NCBI GenBank assembly: GCA_964489835.1
Contig: CAZBBC010000023.1
Location: 1-44,976 of the forward strand
Length of the DNA: 44,976 bases
Source of the DNA: CAZBBC01 sp964489835
GTDB lineage: Bacteria > Calditrichota > Calditrichia > JAJRVZ01
Direction: 5' to 3'
Each line of letters begins with the position of its first letter. Within the stretch, counting starts at the first letter, position 1. The notes beneath the pieces are model-generated. The model saw only the letters and a list, made by a program, of their open reading frames with translations, made no database searches and had not been told where the DNA came from. Position numbers and translations under genes: made by a program. Shown here in pieces: positions 17,001 to 26,296 of the stretch.

Positions 17001-17951
17001 ATGAAGGTAATTGAACTCCTCCAAAATACAAAGAATCCGTTGATAAGTTTTGAACTCATCCCCCCAAAGAGGGGCGGAGATATAAAAAGTCTTTTAGTGG
17101 TGTTAGATGATATAATAAAATATCACCCTCCATTTATAGATATCACCAGCCATGCGGCAGAAGTTATCTATGAAGAGACGTCTAATGGAATTCAAAAAAA
17201 AGTTAAGAGAAAGCGGCCCGGTACGTTAGGGATTTGTGCGCTGATCCAGAATAAATACAATGTTGATGCTGTCCCGCACGTATTATGTCAGGGTTTTACC
17301 AGAGAAGAAACAGAAGATTTTCTGATTGAAATTCAATATCTGGGTATTGAAAATGTTCTTGCTGTAAGAGGTGATAGCAGCGGGTATGAAAAACCGACCA
17401 GACATGGCAGAACAATTAATACCTATGCGGATGATCTGGTAAAGCAAATTAACGACATGAATCGCGGAAAATATTTAGAAGAAAACCTTTTAGATGCCAA
17501 GGCATCTAATTTTTGCATCGGTGTTGGAGGGTACCCGGAAAAACATTTCGAAGCCCCCAATTTAAAAACCGATATCAAACACATCAAACAAAAAATAAAA
17601 GCAGGCGCTCAGTATGTCGTCACCCAAATGTTTTTCGATAATAAAAAATATTTTAATTTTGTAAAAGCCTGCCGTGATGAAGGTATCGATGTGCCGATTA
17701 TACCCGGTCTGAAGATTTTACTGGCACAGTCAAATCTCACCTCTCTACCTAAGAATTTCCATATCACGGTTCCGGAAGAATTAGCCGATGAAATAACAGA
17801 AGCTAATCCAGAATATGCAATGGAGATAGGTGTAAACTGGGCAGTAAAGCAAGTGGAAGAACTGTTTAATAATAATGTGCCAGCGATTCATTTCTACATC
17901 ATGCAGAATTCAAAACCGATCAATCTGTTGATGAAAAAAGTAAATATTTGA
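17001..17951 (+). CDS. metF: Methylenetetrahydrofolate reductase
   Basis: 316 residues, slightly longer than E. coli MetF. It reduces 5,10-methylene-THF to 5-methyl-THF using FAD and NAD(P)H, supplying methyl groups for methionine or one-carbon metabolism. Landmarks are the N-terminal SFELIPPKRGG, ALRGD-like AVRGDSSGYE, IGVGGYPEKH, and QYVVTQMFFDN followed by PIIPGLKIL. GAGAAA lies eight bases before the ATG. A 12-base-stem terminator follows, closing the plus-strand block. Confidence 0.94.
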   Translation: MKVIELLQNTKNPLISFELIPPKRGGDIKSLLVVLDDIIKYHPPFIDITSHAAEVIYEETSNGIQKKVKRKRPGTLGICALIQNKYNVDAVPHVLCQGFTREETEDFLIEIQYLGIENVLAVRGDSSGYEKPTRHGRTINTYADDLVKQINDMNRGKYLEENLLDAKASNFCIGVGGYPEKHFEAPNLKTDIKHIKQKIKAGAQYVVTQMFFDNKKYFNFVKACRDEGIDVPIIPGLKILLAQSNLTSLPKNFHITVPEELADEITEANPEYAMEIGVNWAVKQVEELFNNNVPAIHFYIMQNSKPINLLMKKVNI

Positions 17952-17975
17952 TCTGTGGAAAATGATTAATAAAAT

Positions 17976-18010
17976 GGCCTTTAATCAACTGCCAGCTGAT
18001 TAAAGGCCTT
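17976..18010 (+). terminator. Terminator hairpin after metF
   Basis: Perfect 12-base stem GGCCTTTAATCA / TGATTAAAGGCC with a 9-base loop. The T-tract after it is weak (TTCTCTC), and A/T content on the other side is also modest, so it may act in both directions between metF and the opposing PilZ unit. Confidence 0.75.
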
Positions 18011-18133
18011 CTCTCAGTTACTATTTAGATTAAAAATATTCGTTTCACAGAGTGCTAAAAAAGATCAAGGGTTTAACGATATTTCTATGATCCATTCCTT
18101 TTCTCTAAAATGAAACCATAAGACGTGCTACAA

Positions 18134-18168
18134 TAAAAAAAAACCGGATATTCATTAAGATATTGGAT
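18134..18168 (-). terminator. Possible terminator of the PilZ unit
   Basis: On the minus strand an interrupted stem (CC-A-ATAT / ATAT-CC-GG) is followed by nine T. The stem is short and broken by an internal loop, so the call is weak. Position just past the PilZ stop is right for it. Confidence 0.35.
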
Positions 18169-18183
18169 CGTATGAAGTGTTCT

Positions 18184-18522
18184 TTACTCAAGTATCTGTG
18201 GAAACTCCTGAGCAATCTTCTGAATTTGATCTTCTGTTATATCCGTAAATTGAATGCCTATGTGATAAGTTGAATCATCAATCTTATCCACATTTCTAAC
18301 AACGCCTGCAGTCTTGACCAGGATTTCTGTCAGAGCGATAGTAAGCTCAATTTTTGAATTAATTTCAAATGGCGTTCTATTCTCTACGGCCACTCCCGAG
18401 CGACTGATATCTCTTGTCTTAGCCATACCTTCATCACATACACGATCTTCAGAATCATACACCCGGTATGAGATAAACTGATCCGATTCTAAGCGGGTTG
18501 ACTTACGGTCCTGAGATGACAT
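18184..18522 (-). CDS. PilZ domain protein (c-di-GMP binding)
   Basis: 112 residues that are essentially one PilZ domain. Both binding signatures are present: R-x3-R at R6-R10 (RKSTR) and the DISRSG form of D/N-x-S-x-x-G near residue 40. It is therefore likely to bind cyclic di-GMP and act as a small effector on motility, exopolysaccharide or surface behaviour. It starts 14 bases after the 83-residue unknown gene, and the mannose-1-phosphate guanylyltransferase gene lies further upstream, so a role linked to polysaccharide is possible but only by context. GGAGG precedes the ATG. Confidence 0.88.
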   Translation of the reverse strand: MSSQDRKSTRLESDQFISYRVYDSEDRVCDEGMAKTRDISRSGVAVENRTPFEINSKIELTIALTEILVKTAGVVRNVDKIDDSTYHIGIQFTDITEDQIQKIAQEFPQILE

Positions 18523-18536
18523 AACCTCTACCTCCT

Positions 18537-18788
18537 TTATGCCTCTGATTTTAATAAATGTTCCTCTACCACTTGTGGTAATTCAATACCCTCTAAATTC
18601 ATTTTTTCAATCTCTGACAACATTATTACTATATGTATTTCTTTACTATCTGTTCGATTAAGATAAAAATATTTCTTCCCGCGATACCTGCATAATCCGC
18701 TTTTAAAATGCCCCTTCCTGTATTTTACTTCAACAGATAACCGGTTGAGCAACTTTTCAAGTTCTTTAAAGATTAGATCTTCATTCAT
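18537..18788 (-). CDS. Small conserved-looking protein of unknown function
   Basis: 83 residues, not assigned to a named family. It is soluble, mixed charged, with no membrane segment or signal. A run of basic and aromatic residues (RKGHFKSGLCRYRGKKYF) is followed by an acidic C-terminal half with a leucine-rich helix (VVEEHLL). It resembles small hypothetical proteins I associate with FCB genomes, but I cannot name a family. It is the first gene of a pair with the PilZ protein 14 bases downstream. No clear Shine-Dalgarno. Confidence 0.7.
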   Translation of the reverse strand: MNEDLIFKELEKLLNRLSVEVKYRKGHFKSGLCRYRGKKYFYLNRTDSKEIHIVIMLSEIEKMNLEGIELPQVVEEHLLKSEA

Positions 18789-18845
18789 GTTTTAATGGTA
18801 GAATATAAAAGTAATTTTTATTTTCCACAAGAAATCTATACTAAA

Positions 18846-19922
18846 TTATAAATAAGAATTCATTTTCTGCCGCTTCAGGTATTCAACAATATATTTAACA
18901 TGTTGAGACTTTTCCTTTTTACAAATAAGTAACGCATCAGGCATATCCACAACGACAAGACCTTCAACATCCACTGCAGCAATGATTTTCTTTGGAGAAT
19001 AAAAATAATTATTATTGGCATCTAACAATATTTCTTTATTCGTATGGCACACATTTCCATTTTTATCTTTCTTAGAAATATTATAAACGGCCTCCCAGGA
19101 TCCTAAATCATTCCAAGCAAAATTGGCTTTAATAACGCACACTTTTTTTGCTACTTCCATAATGCCATAATCAATCGAAATAGGTTTGGTTCTTGCATAT
19201 ACATCAGCGAGTACATTTTTAAACTTTGGCTTTCCTGCATTCTGTCGTACCAATTTTAAATCTTCAGCCAACTCAGGCAGATGATCATCAATTTCTTTCA
19301 TTATTGCCCGTATTGACCATATAAACATTCCACTATTCCATAAAAAATCTCCGCTTTTAATAAATCTCTCGGCAGTTTCTATATTAGGTTTCTCAGCAAA
19401 GGTCCTAACCCTGAAAATATCTTTACCCCTTTTTGAATAGATCTTCTCTTTTACCTGAATATAGCCATACCCTGTTTCAGGATAAGTGGGCTGGATTCCT
19501 AATGTTATCAAAGCCTCATTAGCCTTTGCATATTCGACACCGGCCTGAAGCGTTTTTCTAAAATCTGACAGACCGTAAACGAGATGATCAGCAGGCAAAA
19601 CGACCATAATTTCTTCGTCAGAGGATTTTTCCTGGATGATGGCTGCTGCCACTCCGATACATGGCGCTGTGTTTCTGCCTCCCGGCTCTCCGATAATATT
19701 TTCAGTAGGAATATGTGGTAATTGTTTTTGGATTTCTTTTTTTAATTCAGCATTTGTAATTACCAGTATTTTGTCATCTGATATTAACGGCTTAATCCTC
19801 TTATAAGCTTGTTGCAACATCGACCCAGAGCCAGCAAAATTAAGTAACTGTTTTGGATATAACTTCCGACTCATTGGCCAGAATCGTGTACCTTCACCTC
19901 CTGCCATCAATACTGCATACAT
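18846..19922 (-). CDS. manC: Mannose-1-phosphate guanylyltransferase
   Basis: 358 residues, the length of the single-domain enzyme without the phosphomannose isomerase half. It makes GDP-mannose from mannose-1-phosphate and GTP. The nucleotidyltransferase signature is at the N-terminus (MAGGEGTRFWP with SRKLYPKQLL), followed by GGRNTAPCIG, VLPADHLV, GYGYIQ, FAEKPN, and SIDYGIME with NDLGSWEA. GAGGTGA precedes the ATG by seven bases. A polyprenol-phosphate mannosyltransferase near 41 kb would consume GDP-mannose, so both may feed the same glycan. Confidence 0.93.
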   Translation of the reverse strand: MYAVLMAGGEGTRFWPMSRKLYPKQLLNFAGSGSMLQQAYKRIKPLISDDKILVITNAELKKEIQKQLPHIPTENIIGEPGGRNTAPCIGVAAAIIQEKSSDEEIMVVLPADHLVYGLSDFRKTLQAGVEYAKANEALITLGIQPTYPETGYGYIQVKEKIYSKRGKDIFRVRTFAEKPNIETAERFIKSGDFLWNSGMFIWSIRAIMKEIDDHLPELAEDLKLVRQNAGKPKFKNVLADVYARTKPISIDYGIMEVAKKVCVIKANFAWNDLGSWEAVYNISKKDKNGNVCHTNKEILLDANNNYFYSPKKIIAAVDVEGLVVVDMPDALLICKKEKSQHVKYIVEYLKRQKMNSYL

Positions 19923-19996
19923 ATATATTCACCTCTCAAATTTTATTTATCGGCGATAGGAAGAGCAGCAGTATTTTATCATGTTTCAATGACATT

Positions 19997-20947
19997 CTAC
20001 TGACTGGATTTTTTTTCAATTTTAGAAAGACTATCTTTGGCATACTGCTCGGCCGGATCAATCTCCAGAACTGTCTGGAATACTCTTCGTGCATTCTCGA
20101 ATTCATTCATTAACATATAGGTTTCGCCAAGATTATTCAATGCTATCACATACTGAGGTTTACTTGATATGGCTCTCAGGAACAATTGAACAGCGGTTTG
20201 ATAATCCCCGGCCACCTTATAGATATACCCAATATTGTTTATTGCTTCGGGATAGTCCTTATTCAAAGCCAGGGCTGCATTCAGGTGAGCATAAGCACCA
20301 TCCAGACTATCTGAATAATAATAGGCCACACCGAGATTATTATGTACCTCAGCATTTAATGAATCGATTGTTAATATTTTTTCATAAAACGCGACCTGCT
20401 TATCAACATCATCAATCTTAGCCGCCTGCTCAGTCAATTCAAAGACATCACGTAATAATTCACCACTCATTATTTTTTTTGTTTTTTCATAATTCAGCTG
20501 TGCTGCGGTATACTGTGGATTTATCACCAGAGCTTTCTTAAACGCACGCTGGGCTTCTCCATATTTTTTCTGTAAAAACAGGGTGTAGCCCAAATTATTA
20601 TAGGCTTCATAATAATTTGTATCCAATTTAGTGGCCATATTAAAATGTGTACTAGCATCTTTAATTTTATTCAACTTATGATAAGAAATTCCGATAAAAT
20701 TATGTACTTCGGCATCACCTGGGATTAGTTCAAGCGCTTTTTGCCATGAGGACACGGATTGTTCATAGTCACCCTTTTGATAGTAAGACACACCGTCACT
20801 GACATAATTTTCTGCAGTCATCCGTACCTCCGGCCTTATTGCCGGCTCGGTAATTTTAGGTTCTTCTTTAGGGGGTGGCGTACTGGTAAACCATGCACAA
20901 GATGAAATAAATAATACTATTAATGTTGCCATCAGAACACGTATCAT
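19997..20947 (-). CDS. TPR-repeat lipoprotein
   Basis: 316 residues. The N-terminus is a lipoprotein signal with lipobox FISSC (C17) followed by a Pro/Lys-rich linker. From about residue 45 to the end there are roughly six to seven tetratricopeptide repeats (for example YYQKGDYEQSVSSWQKALE, YEAYNNLGYTLFLQKKYGEA and YVIALNNLGETYMLMNEF). TPR lipoproteins are usually periplasmic scaffolds. The start overlaps the dapF stop by four bases (ATGA), showing translational coupling, though a functional tie with DapF is not evident. Confidence 0.88.
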   Translation of the reverse strand: MIRVLMATLIVLFISSCAWFTSTPPPKEEPKITEPAIRPEVRMTAENYVSDGVSYYQKGDYEQSVSSWQKALELIPGDAEVHNFIGISYHKLNKIKDASTHFNMATKLDTNYYEAYNNLGYTLFLQKKYGEAQRAFKKALVINPQYTAAQLNYEKTKKIMSGELLRDVFELTEQAAKIDDVDKQVAFYEKILTIDSLNAEVHNNLGVAYYYSDSLDGAYAHLNAALALNKDYPEAINNIGYIYKVAGDYQTAVQLFLRAISSKPQYVIALNNLGETYMLMNEFENARRVFQTVLEIDPAEQYAKDSLSKIEKKSSQ

Positions 20948-21777
20948 TGGATATCCTCCTCAATATATGTACCTTTGAATATAAATTTTACAGGACCTTC
21001 TAAAAAAATCGTCTCCAGAGATTTTGATAATGTAATAAACAATATACCGCCCTTTGTTTCGACCTCTATTCTATTGGAATCTGGTTTTAATCGCTTGTAA
21101 AAACTTATTGCGGATGCTGTTGCCCCACTTCCACAGGATAAAGTTTCCGCATCGACTCCCCTTTCGAAGGTACGCACCTTTAGGGAGATCGCATTTCTGT
21201 TTTCCATTGCTTTTACAAAATTAACATTTGTGCCCTCGGGCGCATAATAATCGTGAAAACGTAATTTTTTACCAATATCCTCAAGCGGAACAGAATCTAT
21301 ATTGTCACATGAAAGAACCAGATGTGGAACCCCTGTATTTAAGAAATCCATAAAAGATATTGAATTTTGGAGCTTAAAATCAACTGGAAAAGTACGTAAA
21401 TCATCTGCTTTATTAAATTTTACTTCAACTTTCACCCAATTTTTATCCAGAATCTCCCCAAAATGCACACCATCACCAGCTTCGAAAGTGTGTTTATTTT
21501 CAATAACTCCTAATATATGGGCGATGTAACTGCAACAACGGCTACCATTGACACACATTTCTGCTTCATAGCCGTCGGAATTGAAATATCGCATCCTGTA
21601 ATGTGCCAGCGAAGATTTTTCTAATAACAATAAACCATCCGCACCAATACCTGTATGTACCTGACAGATACTTTTCACGAAGGAAGGAGTCTTCCTGGGA
21701 AAAGCATTTTCACGATTATCGACAACAATAAAATCATTTCCGGTTCCGTGAATTTTAAAAAAATCAAATGGCATCAT
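20944..21777 (-). CDS. dapF: Diaminopimelate epimerase
   Basis: 277 residues. It interconverts LL- and meso-diaminopimelate for lysine and peptidoglycan. The N-terminus has the family sequence FFKIHGTGNDFIVVD. The two catalytic cysteines are C75 in MCVNGSR and the one in LSCGSGATA. The first site reads CVNG where CGNG is usual, a conservative-looking change at a non-catalytic position. It lies five bases after the Big_5 lipoprotein gene and overlaps the TPR gene start, so all three are one transcript. ATG at 21774 is an equal alternative start. Confidence 0.93.
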   Translation of the reverse strand: MMPFDFFKIHGTGNDFIVVDNRENAFPRKTPSFVKSICQVHTGIGADGLLLLEKSSLAHYRMRYFNSDGYEAEMCVNGSRCCSYIAHILGVIENKHTFEAGDGVHFGEILDKNWVKVEVKFNKADDLRTFPVDFKLQNSISFMDFLNTGVPHLVLSCDNIDSVPLEDIGKKLRFHDYYAPEGTNVNFVKAMENRNAISLKVRTFERGVDAETLSCGSGATASAISFYKRLKPDSNRIEVETKGGILFITLSKSLETIFLEGPVKFIFKGTYIEEDIQ

Positions 21778-21781
21778 TCTA

Positions 21782-23482
21782 TCAGTTTTCGGGAATATTG
21801 AAATTTACATCCGAAAATTCCCAGCGCTTGCGAATTCGTAATGTGTCATCCATAACATTGAATGGCTCCGAATAGCTGAAAGGAAACAGGCCTCCTGGCG
21901 AGTACTTACCGTTGTCATCCAGATCAATAAACCCACCAATTTTATATTGTCCTTCCAGAATCCGCAGAATATGAAACTTTTGTTCACTATCAATAACTGT
22001 TTTATAGGATTTTTTTCTTTTATCCAGAGATTGTAAAATTACAAAAATGTTTTCTTCTATCAATTTATTGGTCTGATAGTTGCCAGAAATAGATCCAAAC
22101 TCATCATCAGAAACTGTAAAAAAGGTCCTATTGTACGTTGTATCCGCGAGAGTATCGCCCCATAATGATGTTAGATGTTTCGTTGAGAACGAATAGGTAT
22201 ATTGCTCACCAGGGCGAAAATTTCCAAAAGGTCTAAAAGACCCAAATGAAAAGTTTTGCCATTCCCAGATACCTTCTATTTCCACGCTATCTCCATCCTG
22301 ACAAACGAAATTTGCAGATACCTTTTCCGTATCCACGGGTAATGAAAATTCTACGTCGATTGATGCCGATAAACTCAGATTGATTAAACTATCCGTCGGA
22401 TATATTTTTAAAAAAGTAAAAGTAGTCGTGTCTCGCAGTGCACTTCCAACAAAATCCGTAACTTGTAGTTTTGTCTGAAGATTTCCGCTTGTGTCCTTTA
22501 ACATTGGAACAAATACCCGATATCCATCTCCGGAATCCTGAGGCATTGTGTAAATGAAAAATTGTTTATACTCATCCTTATTTCGTGAAATATTTATTAT
22601 TTGCAGCGAATCTCCGGAGAGTGTATCTTGAATGCTGATTACTTCCGGGTCCAGTGTTTCAACCACTTCATTGATACGTAAGAGTACCGTTCGATTATTT
22701 AGCGCACGGGCCCCGGAGACTTCGGCAACTGCAGTATCAATGCGGGTTACACGAAAATTCATCGGACCTACAGGCTTTAATAAGGTATCTACATCGGCAT
22801 CTCCAACGGGTATTCCAACTCTTTCAAAAGCAGCATCCAGTAACAAGTTTTTATTAAGGTCTTCAACTACAAAAACCCGATAACTTCCCTGGGGAAGATA
22901 TTTCAGCCAGAAACTGCCTTCGGGACCCGGCTGACTTAAAAAATCAGCAGTGACTATTGTTGGATTTAAAGAATCCGGATCAGTTTTTTTATAGGCATAG
23001 ACATAATATATGTCTTTCGAACTAATATCAAAAACCCTGCCAAATATTTCACCCCGGTCCAACACATCACCGGTGGAAAACGCAAATTGATATGACTCAC
23101 TCATTCTGTTTTTTTGCGTATCCATCGCACCAGATCCAATGGTAATGACATATGTTTGATTGGCAGCGAGACTCTGATTTATCATAAGTGTAAGTTCATC
23201 ACCTCCTGACCAGTCTGCTTCATACGTCAGTGGTGGGGAAATAAAAATTGAGTTTCCGGTGGACGCTTCATTCATCCTTTCAGAAAAAATAATTTCTATC
23301 TCCTCCAAGTGGTCTAAACCCGTTGAATCTGGGCTGGGATATGTTGCAATAACTGTCGGTGGTATTTTATCAACCGGTCCCCCGCCTGGCCTACCTCTGC
23401 CGGCACAGGTGAAGTAAAGAACAGGTGTCAGAATAGCACAAAGATAAACAACATTCCGAAATATCAAGAATCGCCCTATCAT
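21782..23482 (-). CDS. Ig-like (Big_5) domain lipoprotein
   Basis: 566 residues. The N-terminus is a signal with lipobox YFTC at about residue 26, then a Gly/Pro-rich start (GGGPVDKIPPTVI). A Big_5 (SbsA-like Ig) domain follows (TYPSPDSTGLDHLEEIEIIFSE..), a carboxypeptidase-regulatory-like region (GSFWLKYLPQGSYRVFVVED) near 190, and further beta-rich segments that include a second Big_5-like stretch near 365. Lipoproteins of this architecture are common in Bacteroidetes-type genomes; their role is unknown, presumably envelope or surface. It heads the dapF/TPR operon. Confidence 0.82.
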   Translation of the reverse strand: MIGRFLIFRNVVYLCAILTPVLYFTCAGRGRPGGGPVDKIPPTVIATYPSPDSTGLDHLEEIEIIFSERMNEASTGNSIFISPPLTYEADWSGGDELTLMINQSLAANQTYVITIGSGAMDTQKNRMSESYQFAFSTGDVLDRGEIFGRVFDISSKDIYYVYAYKKTDPDSLNPTIVTADFLSQPGPEGSFWLKYLPQGSYRVFVVEDLNKNLLLDAAFERVGIPVGDADVDTLLKPVGPMNFRVTRIDTAVAEVSGARALNNRTVLLRINEVVETLDPEVISIQDTLSGDSLQIINISRNKDEYKQFFIYTMPQDSGDGYRVFVPMLKDTSGNLQTKLQVTDFVGSALRDTTTFTFLKIYPTDSLINLSLSASIDVEFSLPVDTEKVSANFVCQDGDSVEIEGIWEWQNFSFGSFRPFGNFRPGEQYTYSFSTKHLTSLWGDTLADTTYNRTFFTVSDDEFGSISGNYQTNKLIEENIFVILQSLDKRKKSYKTVIDSEQKFHILRILEGQYKIGGFIDLDDNGKYSPGGLFPFSYSEPFNVMDDTLRIRKRWEFSDVNFNIPEN

Positions 23483-23671
23483 CTGTTGAATTTATAAATA
23501 ATAGACGTAATTTAAAAATTTCTTTTTATGATTAACAATGTTTAAAGATCAACATAATAGGTACGTCCTAACCATTTCTTTATACTGTAATTAATAAATC
23601 AGATAAAATTGCAGAATCATTTTTACAGGTATTGATCCAAGGTTGTCTTGGATAACGGTTTTCGGTTAATG

Positions 23672-24916
23672 TCAGGTATCATTCAAATAGAACTGTTCAA
23701 GTTCATGTTTAAGATCGCCAATATCCCAGCCATCAGGGATCAATGAAAAACATCTTTGTACTTCTATTTTTATATTGCCCTTGTGTAACTTGTGCGACCA
23801 TCGGGGAAGAACTTCAAAAGCACCGGAAATTTTTACAATAACGATCGGAACCTGTACACTTCCTAGAAAGCGAATTGTATTATATTTAAACGGTAACAAT
23901 TTTCCATCCCAGGTGCGCTCACCCTCAGGAAACACACCGATGCCATTTCCTTTTTTTATCCTTACAAGTGCCTGTCGCACCACAGAGGGATCTATCTCAT
24001 ACCGACGATTAGGTAAAGCTCTATAAGATCTAAATAGCAATTGGAATAATTGACTGGTAAAAGAAGTACTCTTTGTAAAAAATCCAATTCGACGCGGGGA
24101 AAGCGTTAACATTAGGATCGGATCCAGGTAACTTTCATGATTCATTAAAAGCATGAATGGGCCTGCGGCGGGAATTATTTCTTTATTCACAAATTCTAAA
24201 TTTGTACGCCATTTGAGAAACCAAACAATTGGAAGCCCTATAAAAACATGAAATAACAATTCATAAATATTAAATCTTTCTTTGCTGTTCCAATTCTCAA
24301 TATCATTATGTCTTAATAAGATGGTTGATGGGGGTGGCTCGCTTTTTATGATTCTTGGCTGATGCTCAATAATTGTATCTGAGGCAGAATCTATCTGAAA
24401 CCACTTTAAAAACAGATCTTCGTATTTAAGGGCACTTTCTTCCTCAAAATAGATTTGAAAAAATGGCATATCTTTAATTTTAAATTCAAAATACTTAGAG
24501 TTTGTCGTAAAACCGGATATCCGGGACTTTTGAAATGACCAATCCTTTGCTTCTCCACGAAAGATAAGTGCTTCTTCCTTGAATATTAAAACACCTCTAT
24601 CGACTTCAACCGGGGATTCGATGATTGACACATAATTGTCATAGTTCCTGAAAGGAATCTGCCGGATACCCTGACGCAATATTGCCATTTTTGAAACACG
24701 CAACATTTTATCTGTATTGCTTTTGTGAACAGAAAGTGTTTGCCGTATCAGTGAATAGAATTCAATAATAGAATAAGACCGTTCTTTTAATGATATTTTA
24801 CCTTTTTCAAAGGGGAAGAGGGTTTTGCACTGCGGGCATTTGATAAAGTTATCTTCCTGGATCAAAGTATCTTCCTCGAAGCAAGAAGGACAGAGATAGA
24901 ATAATTCACCTATCAT
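23672..24916 (-). CDS. PlsC-type acyltransferase with N-terminal zinc ribbon and GRAM/PH-like domain
   Basis: 414 residues. The N-terminus is a four-cysteine ribbon (C9, C12, C27, C30). Residues about 98-175 look like a GRAM/PH-like beta domain (GVLIFKEEALIFRG, WSFQKSRISGF, FQIYFEEESA). The C-terminal third is a lysophosphatidic acid acyltransferase domain with H260-x4-D265 (NHESYLD) and FPEG at 329-332 (GVFPEGERT). The active-site motifs are intact, so it probably acylates lysophospholipid or another lipid at the inner membrane. The GRAM call is by pattern only. It stands alone, upstream of the Big_5 operon by 189 bases. Confidence 0.8.
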   Translation of the reverse strand: MIGELFYLCPSCFEEDTLIQEDNFIKCPQCKTLFPFEKGKISLKERSYSIIEFYSLIRQTLSVHKSNTDKMLRVSKMAILRQGIRQIPFRNYDNYVSIIESPVEVDRGVLIFKEEALIFRGEAKDWSFQKSRISGFTTNSKYFEFKIKDMPFFQIYFEEESALKYEDLFLKWFQIDSASDTIIEHQPRIIKSEPPPSTILLRHNDIENWNSKERFNIYELLFHVFIGLPIVWFLKWRTNLEFVNKEIIPAAGPFMLLMNHESYLDPILMLTLSPRRIGFFTKSTSFTSQLFQLLFRSYRALPNRRYEIDPSVVRQALVRIKKGNGIGVFPEGERTWDGKLLPFKYNTIRFLGSVQVPIVIVKISGAFEVLPRWSHKLHKGNIKIEVQRCFSLIPDGWDIGDLKHELEQFYLNDT

Positions 24917-25172
24917 TGAAGTAAAATGGACCTATCTTTAATATTGAGTGAGTTCTTTATATCAAGTCTCTATGGTGTTAAAATCTATAAAACATTTGAT
25001 TTTCCGGTGAAAATTTATAGTGATTTAAATTTTAAACGGACACTCATGCTGGAAAATAACATTTAATTAATATATTTTCCAATGATTAAATTAATTCAAA
25101 AGGAAGGTAACTTTTCAGGAAATAAAATATAGAAAAAATGAGGAAAAGACAACGATATTAACAGTATACAAT
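24917..25172. other. Non-coding spacer
   Basis: AT-rich stretch between the acyltransferase start and the rplS terminator. It presumably contains the acyltransferase promoter on the minus strand, but I see no clear promoter, riboswitch or RNA gene in it. Confidence 0.4.
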
Positions 25173-25201
25173 AAAAAATCACCATATTTATAATGGGTGA
25201 T
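25173..25201 (-). terminator. Terminator of the ffh-rplS operon
   Basis: On the minus strand, stem ATCACC / GGTGAT with a 12-base loop followed by six T, about 30 bases past the rplS stop. Confidence 0.75.
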
Positions 25202-25232
25202 AAACTCTTATAAACATGGTGATAATTATGTG

Positions 25233-25577
25233 TTATTTTTCTGCAATACGTGCTGCTTTTCCACGTAGTTTTCTGAGATAGTAGAGCTTTGCCCGCCGGA
25301 TCCGTCCAATTTTTTTGTTTTCTATTTTTGCGATTCTCGGTGAATGCAGGGGAAAAATGCGTTCTACGCCAACGCCATTTGAAACCTTATGGACAGTAAA
25401 GGTTTCATGAATTCCACCACCTTTTCTTCGAATACAAACGCCCTCAAATATCTGAATGCGCTCTTTTTCACCCTCGATGACCCTGGTATGAACACGTAGT
25501 GTGTCTCCGGCTTTAAAATCCGGAAGATCTGTTCGAATCTGATTTGCTGTTACAGTATTTATTAAATCCATTTTCAA
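25233..25577 (-). CDS. rplS: 50S ribosomal protein L19
   Basis: 114 residues, normal length. L19 sits at the 30S-50S interface. Recognisable by FKAGDTLRVHTRVIEGEKERIQ-type N-terminal half, FEGVCIRRKGGG, and the C-terminal RRAKLYYLR with KAARI. Last gene of the canonical rpsP-khpA-rimM-trmD-rplS run, 15 bases after trmD, followed by a terminator. Confidence 0.97.
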   Translation of the reverse strand: MKMDLINTVTANQIRTDLPDFKAGDTLRVHTRVIEGEKERIQIFEGVCIRRKGGGIHETFTVHKVSNGVGVERIFPLHSPRIAKIENKKIGRIRRAKLYYLRKLRGKAARIAEK

Positions 25578-25592
25578 TCACCTATATTAAAT

Positions 25593-26288
25593 TTATTTTT
25601 TTAAATATTTTTCAAATAAATCCGGACGTCTTTTTTGTGTGATTTCTTCTTTCTGCTTTAGACGCCATGTATCAATTTTTTTATGATCGCCGGAAAGAAG
25701 TACTTTTGGGACAGCTATTCCCTTAAAAATTTCGGGACGTGTATAGTAATCACAATCCAGCAAATAATCACTGAAAGAATCAGAAAATGCCGAATCAATA
25801 TCACCGAGACTCCCGGGTATCAGACGCACCGCAGCGTCGACCAATAAAACCGCAGGAATTTCACCACCGGAGAGGATATAATCACCCACAGAAATTTCCT
25901 TCATTGGGAAGAAAGTTTTAATGCGCTCATCAATTCCTTTATAATGACCACAAATAATCACGAGGTGATCGAGAAGGGACAATTTAATTGCTTCTTCCTG
26001 CTTAAACGTCTCTCCCCTTGGGGATGTTAATATCACTTCCCGGCGTTTCGCACTGGATTTTTCAAAGATTTCACTTAGGCAATTATATAGCGGCTCAATT
26101 TTATATATCATCCCTGCACCGCCGCCATAGGGCATATCATCAATCGTTCGGTGTTTATCGTCAGTCCAGTTCCTGAGGTCATGAACATTTATCTGTACTA
26201 TTCCGTTCGCTACAGCCTTTCCAATAATACTCTCTTCTAATGGGGGTGTAACCATTTTCGGAAAAGCGGTGATGATATCAACCTGCAT
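25593..26288 (-). CDS. trmD: tRNA (guanine-N1)-methyltransferase
   Basis: 231 residues. TrmD is a SPOUT-fold enzyme that methylates G37 of tRNAs with SAM, preventing frameshifts. The trefoil-knot motifs are present: YGGGAGMIYK, LTSPRGETF, ICGHYKGIDER and ISVGDYILSGGE. Eight bases after rimM, in the conserved order. Confidence 0.97.
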   Translation of the reverse strand: MQVDIITAFPKMVTPPLEESIIGKAVANGIVQINVHDLRNWTDDKHRTIDDMPYGGGAGMIYKIEPLYNCLSEIFEKSSAKRREVILTSPRGETFKQEEAIKLSLLDHLVIICGHYKGIDERIKTFFPMKEISVGDYILSGGEIPAVLLVDAAVRLIPGSLGDIDSAFSDSFSDYLLDCDYYTRPEIFKGIAVPKVLLSGDHKKIDTWRLKQKEEITQKRRPDLFEKYLKK

Positions 26289-26296
26289 CTATAATT

